Assembly: GCA_019459485.1 (NCBI GenBank)
Contig: JAIBEZ010000093.1
Location: forward strand, 1 to 56,399
DNA: 56,399 bases
Source: Prolixibacteraceae bacterium
GTDB lineage: Bacteria > Bacteroidota > Bacteroidia > Bacteroidales > Prolixibacteraceae
Direction: 5' to 3'
Shown here one piece after another: positions 17,411 to 24,527 of this stretch. Under the pieces are notes generated by a model. It worked only from the letters and a program-made list of their open reading frames with translations. It was not told the DNA's origin and searched no databases. The number at the start of each line of letters is the position of its first letter. The first letter of the stretch is position 1. Position numbers and translations under genes: made by a program.

Positions 17411-17543
17411 GCCCCGGGACGGTCGTATTATGCCCGGGGCGATGATTTTTGCGCCCGGGACGGCTTCCCAACGCCCGGGACGGGAAAAAACAAGCCCGGG
17501 ACAGCCACATTTTGCCCGGGACGGCGAAAAATCGCCCGGGGCC
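17411..17543. repeat. Seven phased CCCGGG repeats
   Basis: CCCGGG palindromes start at 17413, 17433, 17454, 17474, 17495, 17515 and 17535, so the spacing is 20, 21, 20, 21, 20, 20 bp. Each is usually extended to GCCCGGGACGG, with AT-rich, variable spacers. The period is not a multiple of 3, so it is not a peptide repeat. The block is GC-rich in an AT-rich spacer. Confidence 0.85.
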
Positions 17544-17675
17544 GTTTGCAGCGCGGCTTTTAGAAAAAATATTGAAAAAAATGATGATCACGATGATCTA
17601 TAAACATAACTTCTTACTTTTAACACATCAAAACAAGGCTTCAGGGAAGTACGATAAGGTTATCTATATTTTCTA

Positions 17676-17684
17676 GTTATGGGC
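17676..17684 (+). other. Candidate cassette boundary (R'-like GTTATGGGC)
   Basis: This 9-mer is the exact reverse complement of 18240-18248, and the two enclose the 117-residue membrane protein gene. In integron arrays the start of a cassette (GTT...) and the first arm of its own attC (...AAC) are complementary in just this way. The internal RRRY consensus is not fully met. Confidence 0.4.
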
Positions 17685-17801
17685 AACCCAAGGGCTGCGC
17701 AAATGGAGACATTTATAGGACGAATTCGCATTCGACTCGACAAAATATTAACGATGAAAGATTTAATAACAGGACAAACAGTGACTGAAAGGAATTGAAT
17801 C

Positions 17802-18155
17802 ATGAAACTAATTGACAATATTTTTTCGTCAATATATCTGTTCTATGAGGCAATTGACGATGGAAGACCTGGAAATAAAGGAACATCAATAATTGGGACA
17901 ATTTTTGTCATGACAATTCTTTTAACTCTCAATGTACTCTCGTTTTTTCCGGCAATTAGCTTGAGAGAACTTAAATGGCTTTATTACTTAGTTGTCCTTA
18001 TTGCTTGTAGCATAATGACACTAAACTTTTACTGGAGAGGTCGTTATCATAGAGTTGTCAAACAATTTTTACTCGAAAAACGAAAAGGTAATTATTTTCT
18101 AATAACGGTAGTTTACATCGTTTTGTCAATTGCTGTTTTTGCTTTTACACGGTAA
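17802..18155 (+). CDS. Small three-helix membrane protein, unknown
   Basis: 117 residues with three predicted membrane helices (about 29-50, 57-76 and 97-115) and a basic loop (RGRYHRVVKQFLLEKRKG) between the last two. I do not recognise a family. It is enclosed by complementary 9-mers (17676 and 18240), has lower GC than the flanking genes, and looks like a cassette-borne gene. It is not adjacent to any gene that suggests a role. Confidence 0.6.
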   Translation: MKLIDNIFSSIYLFYEAIDDGRPGNKGTSIIGTIFVMTILLTLNVLSFFPAISLRELKWLYYLVVLIACSIMTLNFYWRGRYHRVVKQFLLEKRKGNYFLITVVYIVLSIAVFAFTR

Positions 18156-18239
18156 TTCTATGACAGACAAGTACTTTAGTATTGAGAAAAAGACAAGGCG
18201 CTGTATCGAAGATAAAATGAATGAAAAAAATCAGAAAAA

Positions 18240-18330
18240 GCCCATAACATTTAGCTGAATAGCCGAAATCCCGAGCATAAAGAATCCAATTACCGGAAAA
18301 GGATAATGGGATTTTGGTCTATTCTCTGTT
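18240..18330 (+). repeat. attC-like imperfect palindrome 1
   Basis: AACA (18246-18249) pairs with TGTT (18327-18330). Inside, a 16-nt arm at 18257-18272 pairs with 18308-18324 with one G-U pair and one extrahelical T (18318), around a 35-nt centre. Paired AAC/GTT ends, an unpaired spacer, a long inner stem and a bulged base are the features of a folded attC site. The 7-bp consensus boxes are only partly met. Confidence 0.5.
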
Positions 18331-18427
18331 CAACAGCAAACTCCCCGGCAACGCGGATTTTGTCGCTTCGTCGTCTGGAAAGTATTAAATTGAAAAACAA
18401 CTCTTTGCAGGAAGTTCATCGGTTAAA
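18331..18427 (+). repeat. attC-like imperfect palindrome 2
   Basis: It abuts palindrome 1. AAC (18332-18334) pairs with GTT (18422-18424); AACT (18339-18342) pairs with AGTT (18413-18416) and GCAA (18348-18351) with TTGC (18405-18408). GTTAAAT at 18422-18428 fits GTTRRRY exactly and GTTCAAC at 18328-18334 fits RYYYAAC. The left 21 nt recur at 19671-19691, so it forms a direct repeat pair around fic. Confidence 0.5.
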
Positions 18428-18484
18428 TACTTCCCTGCATTTAACTTCCAACCTTGTGCATCATACCAGGTGCGACGTACGAGC

Positions 18485-18565
18485 GTAAAGTTTACTCCGG
18501 AGTATTGTATGAGTGTAATTTTTCGCTAAATTTACCCTTGTTTATTTGACAAGTGTAAAATTTAC
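18485..18565 (+). promoter_or_regulatory. Three phased palindromes upstream of fic
   Basis: GTAAAGTTTAC (18485-18495), GCTAAATTTAC (18525-18535) and GTAAAATTTAC (18555-18565) are near-identical 11-mers starting 40 and 30 bp apart. The last ends 9 bp before the fic ATG. They are probable binding sites for a dimeric repressor, possibly Fic itself through its C-terminal winged helix. Confidence 0.45.
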
Positions 18566-18574
18566 CTCTGAGTC

Positions 18575-19660
18575 ATGACTAATTTTAAAAAAGAAATTCC
18601 CTTCAATGATCTGCCTTTACTTCCTCCAAAAGTGGAATTAGAGACAAAAAAAGTTTTGCTAAAAACAATCTCTGCCAGTAGAGCATTGGCTCAATTAAAT
18701 GGAGCAATGATAAACCTGCCAAATCCAAGGCTATTCCTTGACACCATTCATTTACAGGAAGCAAAGGCAAGCTCGGAAATTGAGAATATCATAACCTCCA
18801 ATGACGATTTATACCAGTCGGTGGTTTCTGAAAAAAAGTTAGAAAACTCAGCAACCAAAGAAGTTTTAAGTTATAAAGATGCGCTTTGGCTGGGACTTGA
18901 AAGATTAGATTCACGACCTTTTATTACAACTAACCTTTGCATCGAGATTGTTCAATGCATCAAACAGAATACCGCCGGAATTAGAGTAACTCCAGGTACA
19001 ACTCTTTCCAATACCAAAGGCGAAGTGATATATACACCTCCTTCCGGGGAAAATACAATTCGCGAAAAACTTGCAAATCTCGAGAAATTCATCAATCAAG
19101 ATGACACATTAGACCCATTGATTAAGATGGCATTGATGCATTATCAATTTGAAGCAATTCATCCGTTTGCAGATGGCAATGGTAGAACCGGAAGAATTCT
19201 ATTGCTTTTGTATCTAAAAATGGAAAGACTGCTGGATATTCCTGCAATTTACCTCAGTGAATACATCATCAAAAATAAAATAGAGTATTATCAAAAACTA
19301 AGGAATGTGACAGAAAAAGAGGATTGGGAAAGCTATATCCTTTATATGATTGATATGATTGAAACCACCGCAAAGAATGGTTTAATCAGATTAGAAAAGG
19401 TGATTTCACTAATGGAAAGGATGGCCGAAGAGATTAAAACGGAACTTCCAAAAGTTTATTCAAAAGACATTATTGAAATAATTTTCAAACTTCCATATAC
19501 CAAAAGACAATTCCTAATTAATTCAGGATTAGGAACTCCCAAGACTGTTGGCAATTATCTGATTTCATTGGAAGAAAAAGGATATCTAAGATCTGTTAAG
19601 GTAGGAAAAGAAAAATTATATCTGAATCACAAACTAATGGAAATACTGGAAAACAACTGA
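18575..19660 (+). CDS. Fic-family AMP-transferase with N-terminal inhibitory motif
   Basis: 361 residues. The Fic catalytic motif HPFADGNGRTGR is complete at 196-207, so it should transfer AMP (or another nucleotide moiety) to a protein hydroxyl group. SSEIEN at 66-71 fits the class II autoinhibition motif (S/T)xxxE(G/N), so the protein carries its own antitoxin helix. An N-terminal Fic_N-like region and a C-terminal winged-helix segment (about 310-361) complete it; such proteins may control their own promoter. It is bracketed by near-identical palindromes at 18331 and 19671, which suggests it arrived as a mobile unit. Confidence 0.92.
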   Translation: MTNFKKEIPFNDLPLLPPKVELETKKVLLKTISASRALAQLNGAMINLPNPRLFLDTIHLQEAKASSEIENIITSNDDLYQSVVSEKKLENSATKEVLSYKDALWLGLERLDSRPFITTNLCIEIVQCIKQNTAGIRVTPGTTLSNTKGEVIYTPPSGENTIREKLANLEKFINQDDTLDPLIKMALMHYQFEAIHPFADGNGRTGRILLLLYLKMERLLDIPAIYLSEYIIKNKIEYYQKLRNVTEKEDWESYILYMIDMIETTAKNGLIRLEKVISLMERMAEEIKTELPKVYSKDIIEIIFKLPYTKRQFLINSGLGTPKTVGNYLISLEEKGYLRSVKVGKEKLYLNHKLMEILENN

Positions 19661-19670
19661 AACGAACGCA

Positions 19671-19760
19671 CAACAGCAAACTCCCCGGCAAGTCGAATTT
19701 TGGCGCCTGTGACAGGGAATTAGTATTCTGAAAGCATCGCCTCGCAGGAAGTTTATCGGT
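19671..19760 (+). repeat. attC-like imperfect palindrome 3
   Basis: Its first 21 nt are identical to 18331-18351 and GCAGGAAGTTTATCGGT (19744-19760) matches 18407-18423 with one change. The middle differs. It starts 11 bp after the fic stop. The right end has GGTAAAA where copy 2 has GGTTAAA, so the GTT core is lost; it may be a decayed site. Confidence 0.5.
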
Positions 19761-19841
19761 AAAAATTAATCATGTGTTTCGTTGAAGAAAGTATCAAAAA
19801 ATATAAAGCAAAACTTAAAACTGATTTGTAATAAGCAATCT

Positions 19842-20660
19842 ATGAAACGCAAACTACTCTATTTGGTCATTTTAATTGGGTTGACCTTTGCTTCGTGTAA
19901 GAAAGAAGAATGTTCAGTTGACGAAAATAACAAAGGTTTGATTTCCAAAATACTAAAAGCAGGTGTAACTACGACAGAATACACCTATCAATGCTCTGGT
20001 TTACTTAGTGAAGTCAGAACCCGGTATTCTTATTACAAATACATTTACAATTCAGGCGACCTTTTGGAGAAAAGAGAATCTTATGATGATCCGAATCAAT
20101 ATAACCCCAACGGTGGATATGGAGGATACGGCGGATATGGTTATGCGAAAACGGAATGGACTGATCCCAAGGATATGAGACTAAGCGCAACAGAATTGTT
20201 TAAATATCATGCGAACAATCAACTGGAAAGCTATATTTTCAAGAGTGCTTCTGATACGATCACAATCAAATTCAATTATAACGGCAATGGATTTATATCA
20301 AAGCAGACTTATTATTCGGAAGATTCAAAACCTGAGAATTACACCAATTATACTTATGATGAATCCGGTAATATGATTGAAAAATCACGATATCTTTTTC
20401 TCCCTGATGGAACTGCGTATTTGCGCTTAACCAGCGAATACGAATTTGATCAGATGCACAACCCCTTCTTGGTTTTAAGAAAAATGATATTGCCCGGAAC
20501 ATCCACCAATCAGAATAACATTACGAAAGAGACTCATACCTTTTACGGCCAGTTCTCCGAGGGCTCAGATAGCATTAAAGTCACGAATCATATCTACGAG
20601 TACAACGAATTGGGATATCCAATTAAAATGGACAATGATTTAACCTTTGAATATAACTGA
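19842..20660 (+). CDS. Lipoprotein of unknown function with repeat-like beta pattern
   Basis: 272 residues from the ATG at 19842; the frame is open from a TTG at 19782 but the signal peptide MKRKLLYLVILIGLTFASC starts here. The Cys after TFAS is the likely lipidation site (residue 19). The mature part has short units such as YTYDESGNMIEKSRY and YIYNSGDLLEKRESYD, similar to YD/RHS-like or DUF4595-type lipoproteins of Bacteroidota. A Gly/Tyr-rich stretch (GGYGGYGGYGY) occurs about residue 92. It is the last plus-strand gene of the cassette-like patch. Function unknown. Confidence 0.75.
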   Translation: MKRKLLYLVILIGLTFASCKKEECSVDENNKGLISKILKAGVTTTEYTYQCSGLLSEVRTRYSYYKYIYNSGDLLEKRESYDDPNQYNPNGGYGGYGGYGYAKTEWTDPKDMRLSATELFKYHANNQLESYIFKSASDTITIKFNYNGNGFISKQTYYSEDSKPENYTNYTYDESGNMIEKSRYLFLPDGTAYLRLTSEYEFDQMHNPFLVLRKMILPGTSTNQNNITKETHTFYGQFSEGSDSIKVTNHIYEYNELGYPIKMDNDLTFEYN

Positions 20661-20664
20661 GCAT

Positions 20665-21423
20665 TTAAAAATGCAGTACTTCCTTAATTTTTTTATAGCC
20701 GGTTTTGCTGACTTTTAGCTTGGTTTTGTCCTTGTCTTTCAGAATCACCACGTACGATTCTTTTTCATACTGCTGAATTTCAGCAATGTTGTCAACCTGA
20801 ACAATGAAGGAGCGATGGATGCGGATGAAGTTTTTCGGGTCGAGATAAGTTTCGAAATACTTCATTGTTTTCTGTTTCATGTGGCGGCCATCGTGGGTGT
20901 AAATCATCACATAATCGTCGAGCGATTCGATGTACCGGATTTTATCGACAGTGATGATGTGTATTTTGTGCCGGTCTTTCACCACCACCCGATCGATGTA
21001 GGCTTCACCGGGACGGAAGTTCGACAATTCCTCCAGCTTTTCGATGTTGTTTTCGTTGTGCTGAATATGGTGAACCACTTTTTCGATGGCCTTCTGCATC
21101 CGTTCTTTCGAAAATGGTTTCAGCAGGTAATCCACTGCGTTGAGTTCGAAAGCCTTCAGCGCATATTGATCGTAGGCAGTGGTGAAAATAATCTGGGGTT
21201 TGTGGTCGAGCAGTTCAATCATTTCGAAACCGGTGATTTTAGGCATCTGAATGTCGAGAAAAACCAGGTCAGGCTTTTTCTCGTTGATGGCTTTTACACC
21301 GTCGAAACCATTTTCACATTCGCCGATAATTTCAATGTCGGGCTGGTCTTTCAGATACGAGCGTAACAGGTTGCGGGCCAGTTCTTCGTCTTCAATAATA
21401 AGGGTTTGTAATTTTTCGCTCAT
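20665..21423 (-). CDS. LytR/AlgR-type response regulator
   Basis: 252 residues: receiver domain (about 5-120) with phospho-acceptor Asp57 in LVFLDIQMPK and the acidic pair at residues 11-12, then a LytTR DNA-binding domain (about 150-250). It overlaps the kinase gene start by 4 bp (ATGA), so translation is coupled. It should control genes in response to the membrane sensor upstream; the co-transcribed LiaF-like genes suggest envelope stress or antimicrobial peptides. Confidence 0.93.
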   Translation of the reverse strand: MSEKLQTLIIEDEELARNLLRSYLKDQPDIEIIGECENGFDGVKAINEKKPDLVFLDIQMPKITGFEMIELLDHKPQIIFTTAYDQYALKAFELNAVDYLLKPFSKERMQKAIEKVVHHIQHNENNIEKLEELSNFRPGEAYIDRVVVKDRHKIHIITVDKIRYIESLDDYVMIYTHDGRHMKQKTMKYFETYLDPKNFIRIHRSFIVQVDNIAEIQQYEKESYVVILKDKDKTKLKVSKTGYKKIKEVLHF

Positions 21424-22472
21424 GACACTGCTTGTTTTTGTGGTATGATTAATTGTACTTCAAATTTAGTTTTGTGATCGGTAATTTTGATCAGATCGGG
21501 TTGATTGTAAATAATCTGCATCCGCTGCCGGATGTTTCTCAGCCCAATTCCTTCACCTTTTCGTTTAAGCGTTTCGGCATCGTAATCGTTCACGATCGAT
21601 ATTTTCAGCAGGTTTCCTTCGCACACACAACTGGTATTGATGGTAACCTGTTCGGTGGTTTCGTAAACTCCGTATTTTATGGCATTCTCGAACAAAGGTT
21701 GCAAAATCATGTTGGGAATTTCAGCCTCCAAACAATGCGAATCAATTTCAAATTCGGCATTCAGTTTTTTTCCGAAGCGCACCTTTTCGATGCTCAGGTA
21801 AAGTTTGATATTTTCGAGCTCTCTCGAAAACGGAACCATTTCCTTTTCGTTGTGCATTAGCGAATACCGCATAAAAGTAGAAAGGTTGATCACCATTTCC
21901 TGTGCCATTTCAGGATTACTGACAGTTAACGATGAAATGGAATTCAGGCTGTTGAACAGGAAATGCGGGTTGATTTGCGATTTCAGCGCCTGCAATTCGG
22001 CTTCGCGCAACAAAATTTTGTATTCGGCTTCCTTCTTGATTTTTTCCTTCAGGCTCTGGTAATAATTAACTGCATAGAAAAAAACAAGGTAAATCATATA
22101 CATGAGGTAGCCCAGGAATATCTTGAAGGGAAGATCGTTTTTCAGAATATTGTCTTCTGCTGAAATAAAAGGACTGTAAATTACAGAACTGACATAAACC
22201 CAAATAGCGCACAAAATGGAAGCTGCAATGAAATGAAACAACAGCAAACGACCGACCGAAACCTCTTCGAGACTGTTGTACCTGATACTGTACCAGATAC
22301 TCGAACCCAACAATGGATATAAAACGTAATTGGTACCGGTATCCAGCAGCGAATAAGTCAATGGTACATTGTACCACAATACCTGAAGTATAATGTTTAT
22401 GGCAGATATCACCCCCCAAAACAAGACATAATAGAGTAAAAGCTTATAGTTATTTGTTAGTGGGTGCTTCAT
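21420..22472 (-). CDS. LytS-type sensor histidine kinase
   Basis: 350 residues. Four membrane helices fill the first 135 residues, followed by the His_kinase motif INPHFLFNSLNSISSL with the phospho-accepting His and an ATP-binding domain with LQPLFENAIKYGV (N box) and GEGIGLRNIRQRM (G box). There is no periplasmic sensory domain, so signal sensing should occur in the membrane, perhaps with the two small membrane proteins encoded upstream. Confidence 0.93.
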   Translation of the reverse strand: MKHPLTNNYKLLLYYVLFWGVISAINIILQVLWYNVPLTYSLLDTGTNYVLYPLLGSSIWYSIRYNSLEEVSVGRLLLFHFIAASILCAIWVYVSSVIYSPFISAEDNILKNDLPFKIFLGYLMYMIYLVFFYAVNYYQSLKEKIKKEAEYKILLREAELQALKSQINPHFLFNSLNSISSLTVSNPEMAQEMVINLSTFMRYSLMHNEKEMVPFSRELENIKLYLSIEKVRFGKKLNAEFEIDSHCLEAEIPNMILQPLFENAIKYGVYETTEQVTINTSCVCEGNLLKISIVNDYDAETLKRKGEGIGLRNIRQRMQIIYNQPDLIKITDHKTKFEVQLIIPQKQAVS

Positions 22473-22474
22473 GC

Positions 22475-23197
22475 TTAAAAATGTTTCACTTCAATGCCTC
22501 CGAAAATAGAAACACCTTTTATCACAATGGTTTTGGAAGGATCGTAATAACGTTCGTTGAAGGTGTCGCCGCGCTTGTCGGTAAAGGCGCCGAAAATGGT
22601 GGTCACTTCGTTGCGCACATTCCAGTCCATCGGGATTTTAAAACCGCAGCCACCGAAAACACTCACACAATCGATCACTGCGCCACCGGGAACCATGGCT
22701 GCTTTGCGCAAATCGTATTCCATCCCTCCAAATATCGACGTGGCCTTTCCGCCAGTCAGTGACTGCGAATTGATAAATATTTCACGCCCGCCGAAGATGA
22801 CAAAATCGTCGAAATTGTTGGCTGAATTGTCGTTCGGCACGTTCAACACCGGATCGCTTTCTTTTAAGTTCCGGCTACTGTCGCGGTGACGTAACAGCAA
22901 GGCAACTCCAATGGCTACCAACATCAAAGGCCAGTATATTTTCCTGATCTCATGCGGAACCGTAATCAGTTCGGGGATCATAAAAAATCCACCAATCACA
23001 ATTAAAATTGTTCCACCGGTGCGGTTTCCGCCAATCAGCGACAAAACACCAATCCCGACCAGCAGCATTTGCCACGAAATAAGCAAATCGGAAACCGATT
23101 CAGGAATCAGGTTTAATTTTTCAAGAATCATGATGCATCCAACCACAATCAGGATGATGCCAAAATAAAATCGTTTATTGCTACTTCCTCGTTCCAT
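22475..23197 (-). CDS. LiaF-like membrane protein
   Basis: 240 residues from the ATG at 23197; the frame is open a further 18 codons but MERGSSNKRFYFGI is the natural start. Three or four N-terminal helices are followed by a soluble beta-rich domain with repeated FGG turns (VIFGGREI, SIFGGMEYD, SVFGGCGF, SIFGGIEV), the pattern of the LiaF C-terminal domain. In Firmicutes LiaF restrains the LiaS kinase. It lies 2 bp upstream of the kinase start, which supports a similar accessory role. Confidence 0.82.
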   Translation of the reverse strand: MERGSSNKRFYFGIILIVVGCIMILEKLNLIPESVSDLLISWQMLLVGIGVLSLIGGNRTGGTILIVIGGFFMIPELITVPHEIRKIYWPLMLVAIGVALLLRHRDSSRNLKESDPVLNVPNDNSANNFDDFVIFGGREIFINSQSLTGGKATSIFGGMEYDLRKAAMVPGGAVIDCVSVFGGCGFKIPMDWNVRNEVTTIFGAFTDKRGDTFNERYYDPSKTIVIKGVSIFGGIEVKHF

Positions 23198-23302
23198 GTC
23201 TAAACGTTTTTTTGTTACAAATGTAGTTACTATCTGTTGCCCGCTGTTCACAGATCGGTAAAACGACTGTTCTTATCGGTTAAGTCCGGATTCTATGAAC
23301 CT

Positions 23303-23680
23303 TCAGAATAATTTCGTGAGAACAATGATGCCGACAATAATTAAAACCACCGGCAGGAAGATAATCATTAATATTCCGGGAAGAATCAGAAAATGGGGAA
23401 TAAAAATCAGTATGAGCAAAACAAACAGCAAAGCACCGAAGAAACGTCGGCCGGCAATCAGTACAATTCCTGCAAGGATGATAAGTAACGGAAGCGTTGC
23501 TCCAACAGACCAATGCGCCAGATTGCTGAAAAAATGACGAATTCCTGCAAACAGATCACCAACTCCGGGAAGGTTAATGTCCCATCCGCTTTTGCTCAAA
23601 ATCCAAAGAATACCAAAAATGATTAAAACATACGCCCAAAATGAGCTTGAATTGCTTCTGTGTTCACAATGCTTTTCCAT
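23303..23680 (-). CDS. Small membrane protein upstream of LiaF-like gene
   Basis: 125 residues from the ATG at 23680. Three hydrophobic helices (about 15-30, 62-80, 85-122) and a short soluble loop; the first helix region FWAYVLIIFGILWILSKSG resembles the DUF5668/LiaI-like repeat seen in the next gene. It is 105 bp upstream of the LiaF-like gene in the same direction and is probably the first gene of the operon that ends with the response regulator. Confidence 0.7.
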   Translation of the reverse strand: MEKHCEHRSNSSSFWAYVLIIFGILWILSKSGWDINLPGVGDLFAGIRHFFSNLAHWSVGATLPLLIILAGIVLIAGRRFFGALLFVLLILIFIPHFLILPGILMIIFLPVVLIIVGIIVLTKLF

Positions 23681-23769
23681 TGCCTGAATTTTTAAATCTG
23701 AAGTAAAAGTAAAACTCAGACACTCCTGAAAACACCGCTGATCGGTGGGCAAAAGTTTAAAATCGGTGA

Positions 23770-23921
23770 ATGGAAAGAAAGGCAGGGAAAGAAGTCAGGA
23801 GTCAGGAGAACGAAGACGGGAGTCAGGAGAACGGAGACAGAAGAGGGGGCGACGTGGCGAGATGGCGACAGGGCGAGATGGCGACGAAAGGAACTGCCGG
23901 GAACCTTCGGACTTCGGATAA
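23770..23921. repeat. Purine-rich low-complexity repeat
   Basis: Units of GTCAGGAG and GAACGGAGAC, then GGCGAGATGGCGAC repeated twice (23853-23884). The strand is nearly pure A/G at the start. A related block in the opposite orientation lies on the other side of folB (24351-24412) and a shorter one at 29809-29846. A 110-codon open frame across it is caused by composition only. Confidence 0.7.
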
Positions 23922-23958
23922 CAAACTTTTTTACACTAAAATATACTGGGAATTCAAT

Positions 23959-24309
23959 TTATCCTTCCAGACTCACGCTTACCTTTTCAATCTGCCCACC
24001 CATTGGAGGGTTCATTTTCGAGACTTTTACGGTAACTTTTTGAACCACCGGAAATTCATCTTTTATACGTGTTACAATGCGCTGACAAACATGTTCCAAT
24101 AAATCTGATGGAACAGACATTTCCTCCTTTACGGCCAGACAGGCTTTCTGATAATCGAGCGTATCTTCCAAACGGTCAGTTTGTCCCGCCTTGCTGAGGT
24201 CGGCTTCAATTTTCAGATTGACCAGAAACCGATTTCCGGCAACTTTCTCCACCTCAAAATGCCCGTGAAAAGCATAAAACTCCATTCCTTCAATTTCAAT
24301 AAAAGCCAT
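23959..24309 (-). CDS. folB: Dihydroneopterin aldolase
   Basis: 116 residues, the usual size. MEFYAFHGHFEVEKVAGNRF is the characteristic N-terminal part, with the Glu of the substrate site and a conserved Tyr/His pair, and the C terminus has KVTVKVSKMNPPMGGQ. It converts dihydroneopterin to hydroxymethyldihydropterin and glycolaldehyde in folate synthesis. No other folate gene adjoins it. Purine-rich repeats flank it on both sides in opposite orientation. Confidence 0.93.
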   Translation of the reverse strand: MAFIEIEGMEFYAFHGHFEVEKVAGNRFLVNLKIEADLSKAGQTDRLEDTLDYQKACLAVKEEMSVPSDLLEHVCQRIVTRIKDEFPVVQKVTVKVSKMNPPMGGQIEKVSVSLEG

Positions 24310-24350
24310 ATATATTTACAATTTAAACAATGTACTATTTACAATTTCAA

Positions 24351-24412
24351 GTCGCCTTGCGTCTCTGTATTTCTCCGGTCTTCTGACTTCTGTCTCCCAC
24401 CTTCGCCCGCAA
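24351..24412. repeat. Pyrimidine-rich repeat upstream of folB
   Basis: The complement contains GGGAGACAGAAGTCAGAAG and GGAG/GACG units related to 23790-23850. With that block it forms an inverted pair around folB. Confidence 0.5.
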
Positions 24413-24479
24413 AATTAATTTTATTGTTTCAGAATTCAATTTTAAAAAGGCTTAATATCTGACAGATGAAATCATTTTA

Positions 24480-24487
24480 TACTTTTG
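24480..24487 (+). promoter_or_regulatory. -7 box for glnS
   Basis: TACTTTTG, an exact match to TAnnTTTG, 40 bp before the ATG. No TTG at a suitable distance upstream. Confidence 0.45.
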
Positions 24488-24527
24488 TCGTTAATGTCCA
24501 AAAGAAAAGACTTTTAAACTGAATACA

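Larger units (their letters stand above)
17253..17801. other. 549-bp spacer holding the CCCGGG array and an attC-like boundary
   Basis: Besides the array and the 9-mer at 17676-17684, no coding region is convincing here. Short frames across the array arise only because GC-rich repeats lack stop codons, and they change frame with each unit. Confidence 0.5.
18156..18574. other. 419-bp spacer with two attC-like palindromes and a palindromic operator cluster
   Basis: The spacer holds two abutting long imperfect palindromes (18240-18330 and 18331-18427), then three copies of a GTAAA(A/G)TTTAC-like motif in front of fic. No open frame of convincing composition is present, so the segment between the two palindromes would be an empty cassette. 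Confidence 0.5.

Noticed and set aside
17411-17543. CRISPR array
   Set aside because: Repeat core is about 11 bp with 9-10 bp spacers, too short for CRISPR, and no cas genes are near.
17394-17603. Open frames on both strands across the CCCGGG array
   Set aside because: They exist only because GC-rich repeats lack stops; the 20-21-bp period changes frame at each unit, so no real peptide repeat results.
23770-24102. 110-codon plus-strand frame over the purine-rich repeat
   Set aside because: Low-complexity sequence that runs into the antisense of folB; no family resemblance.
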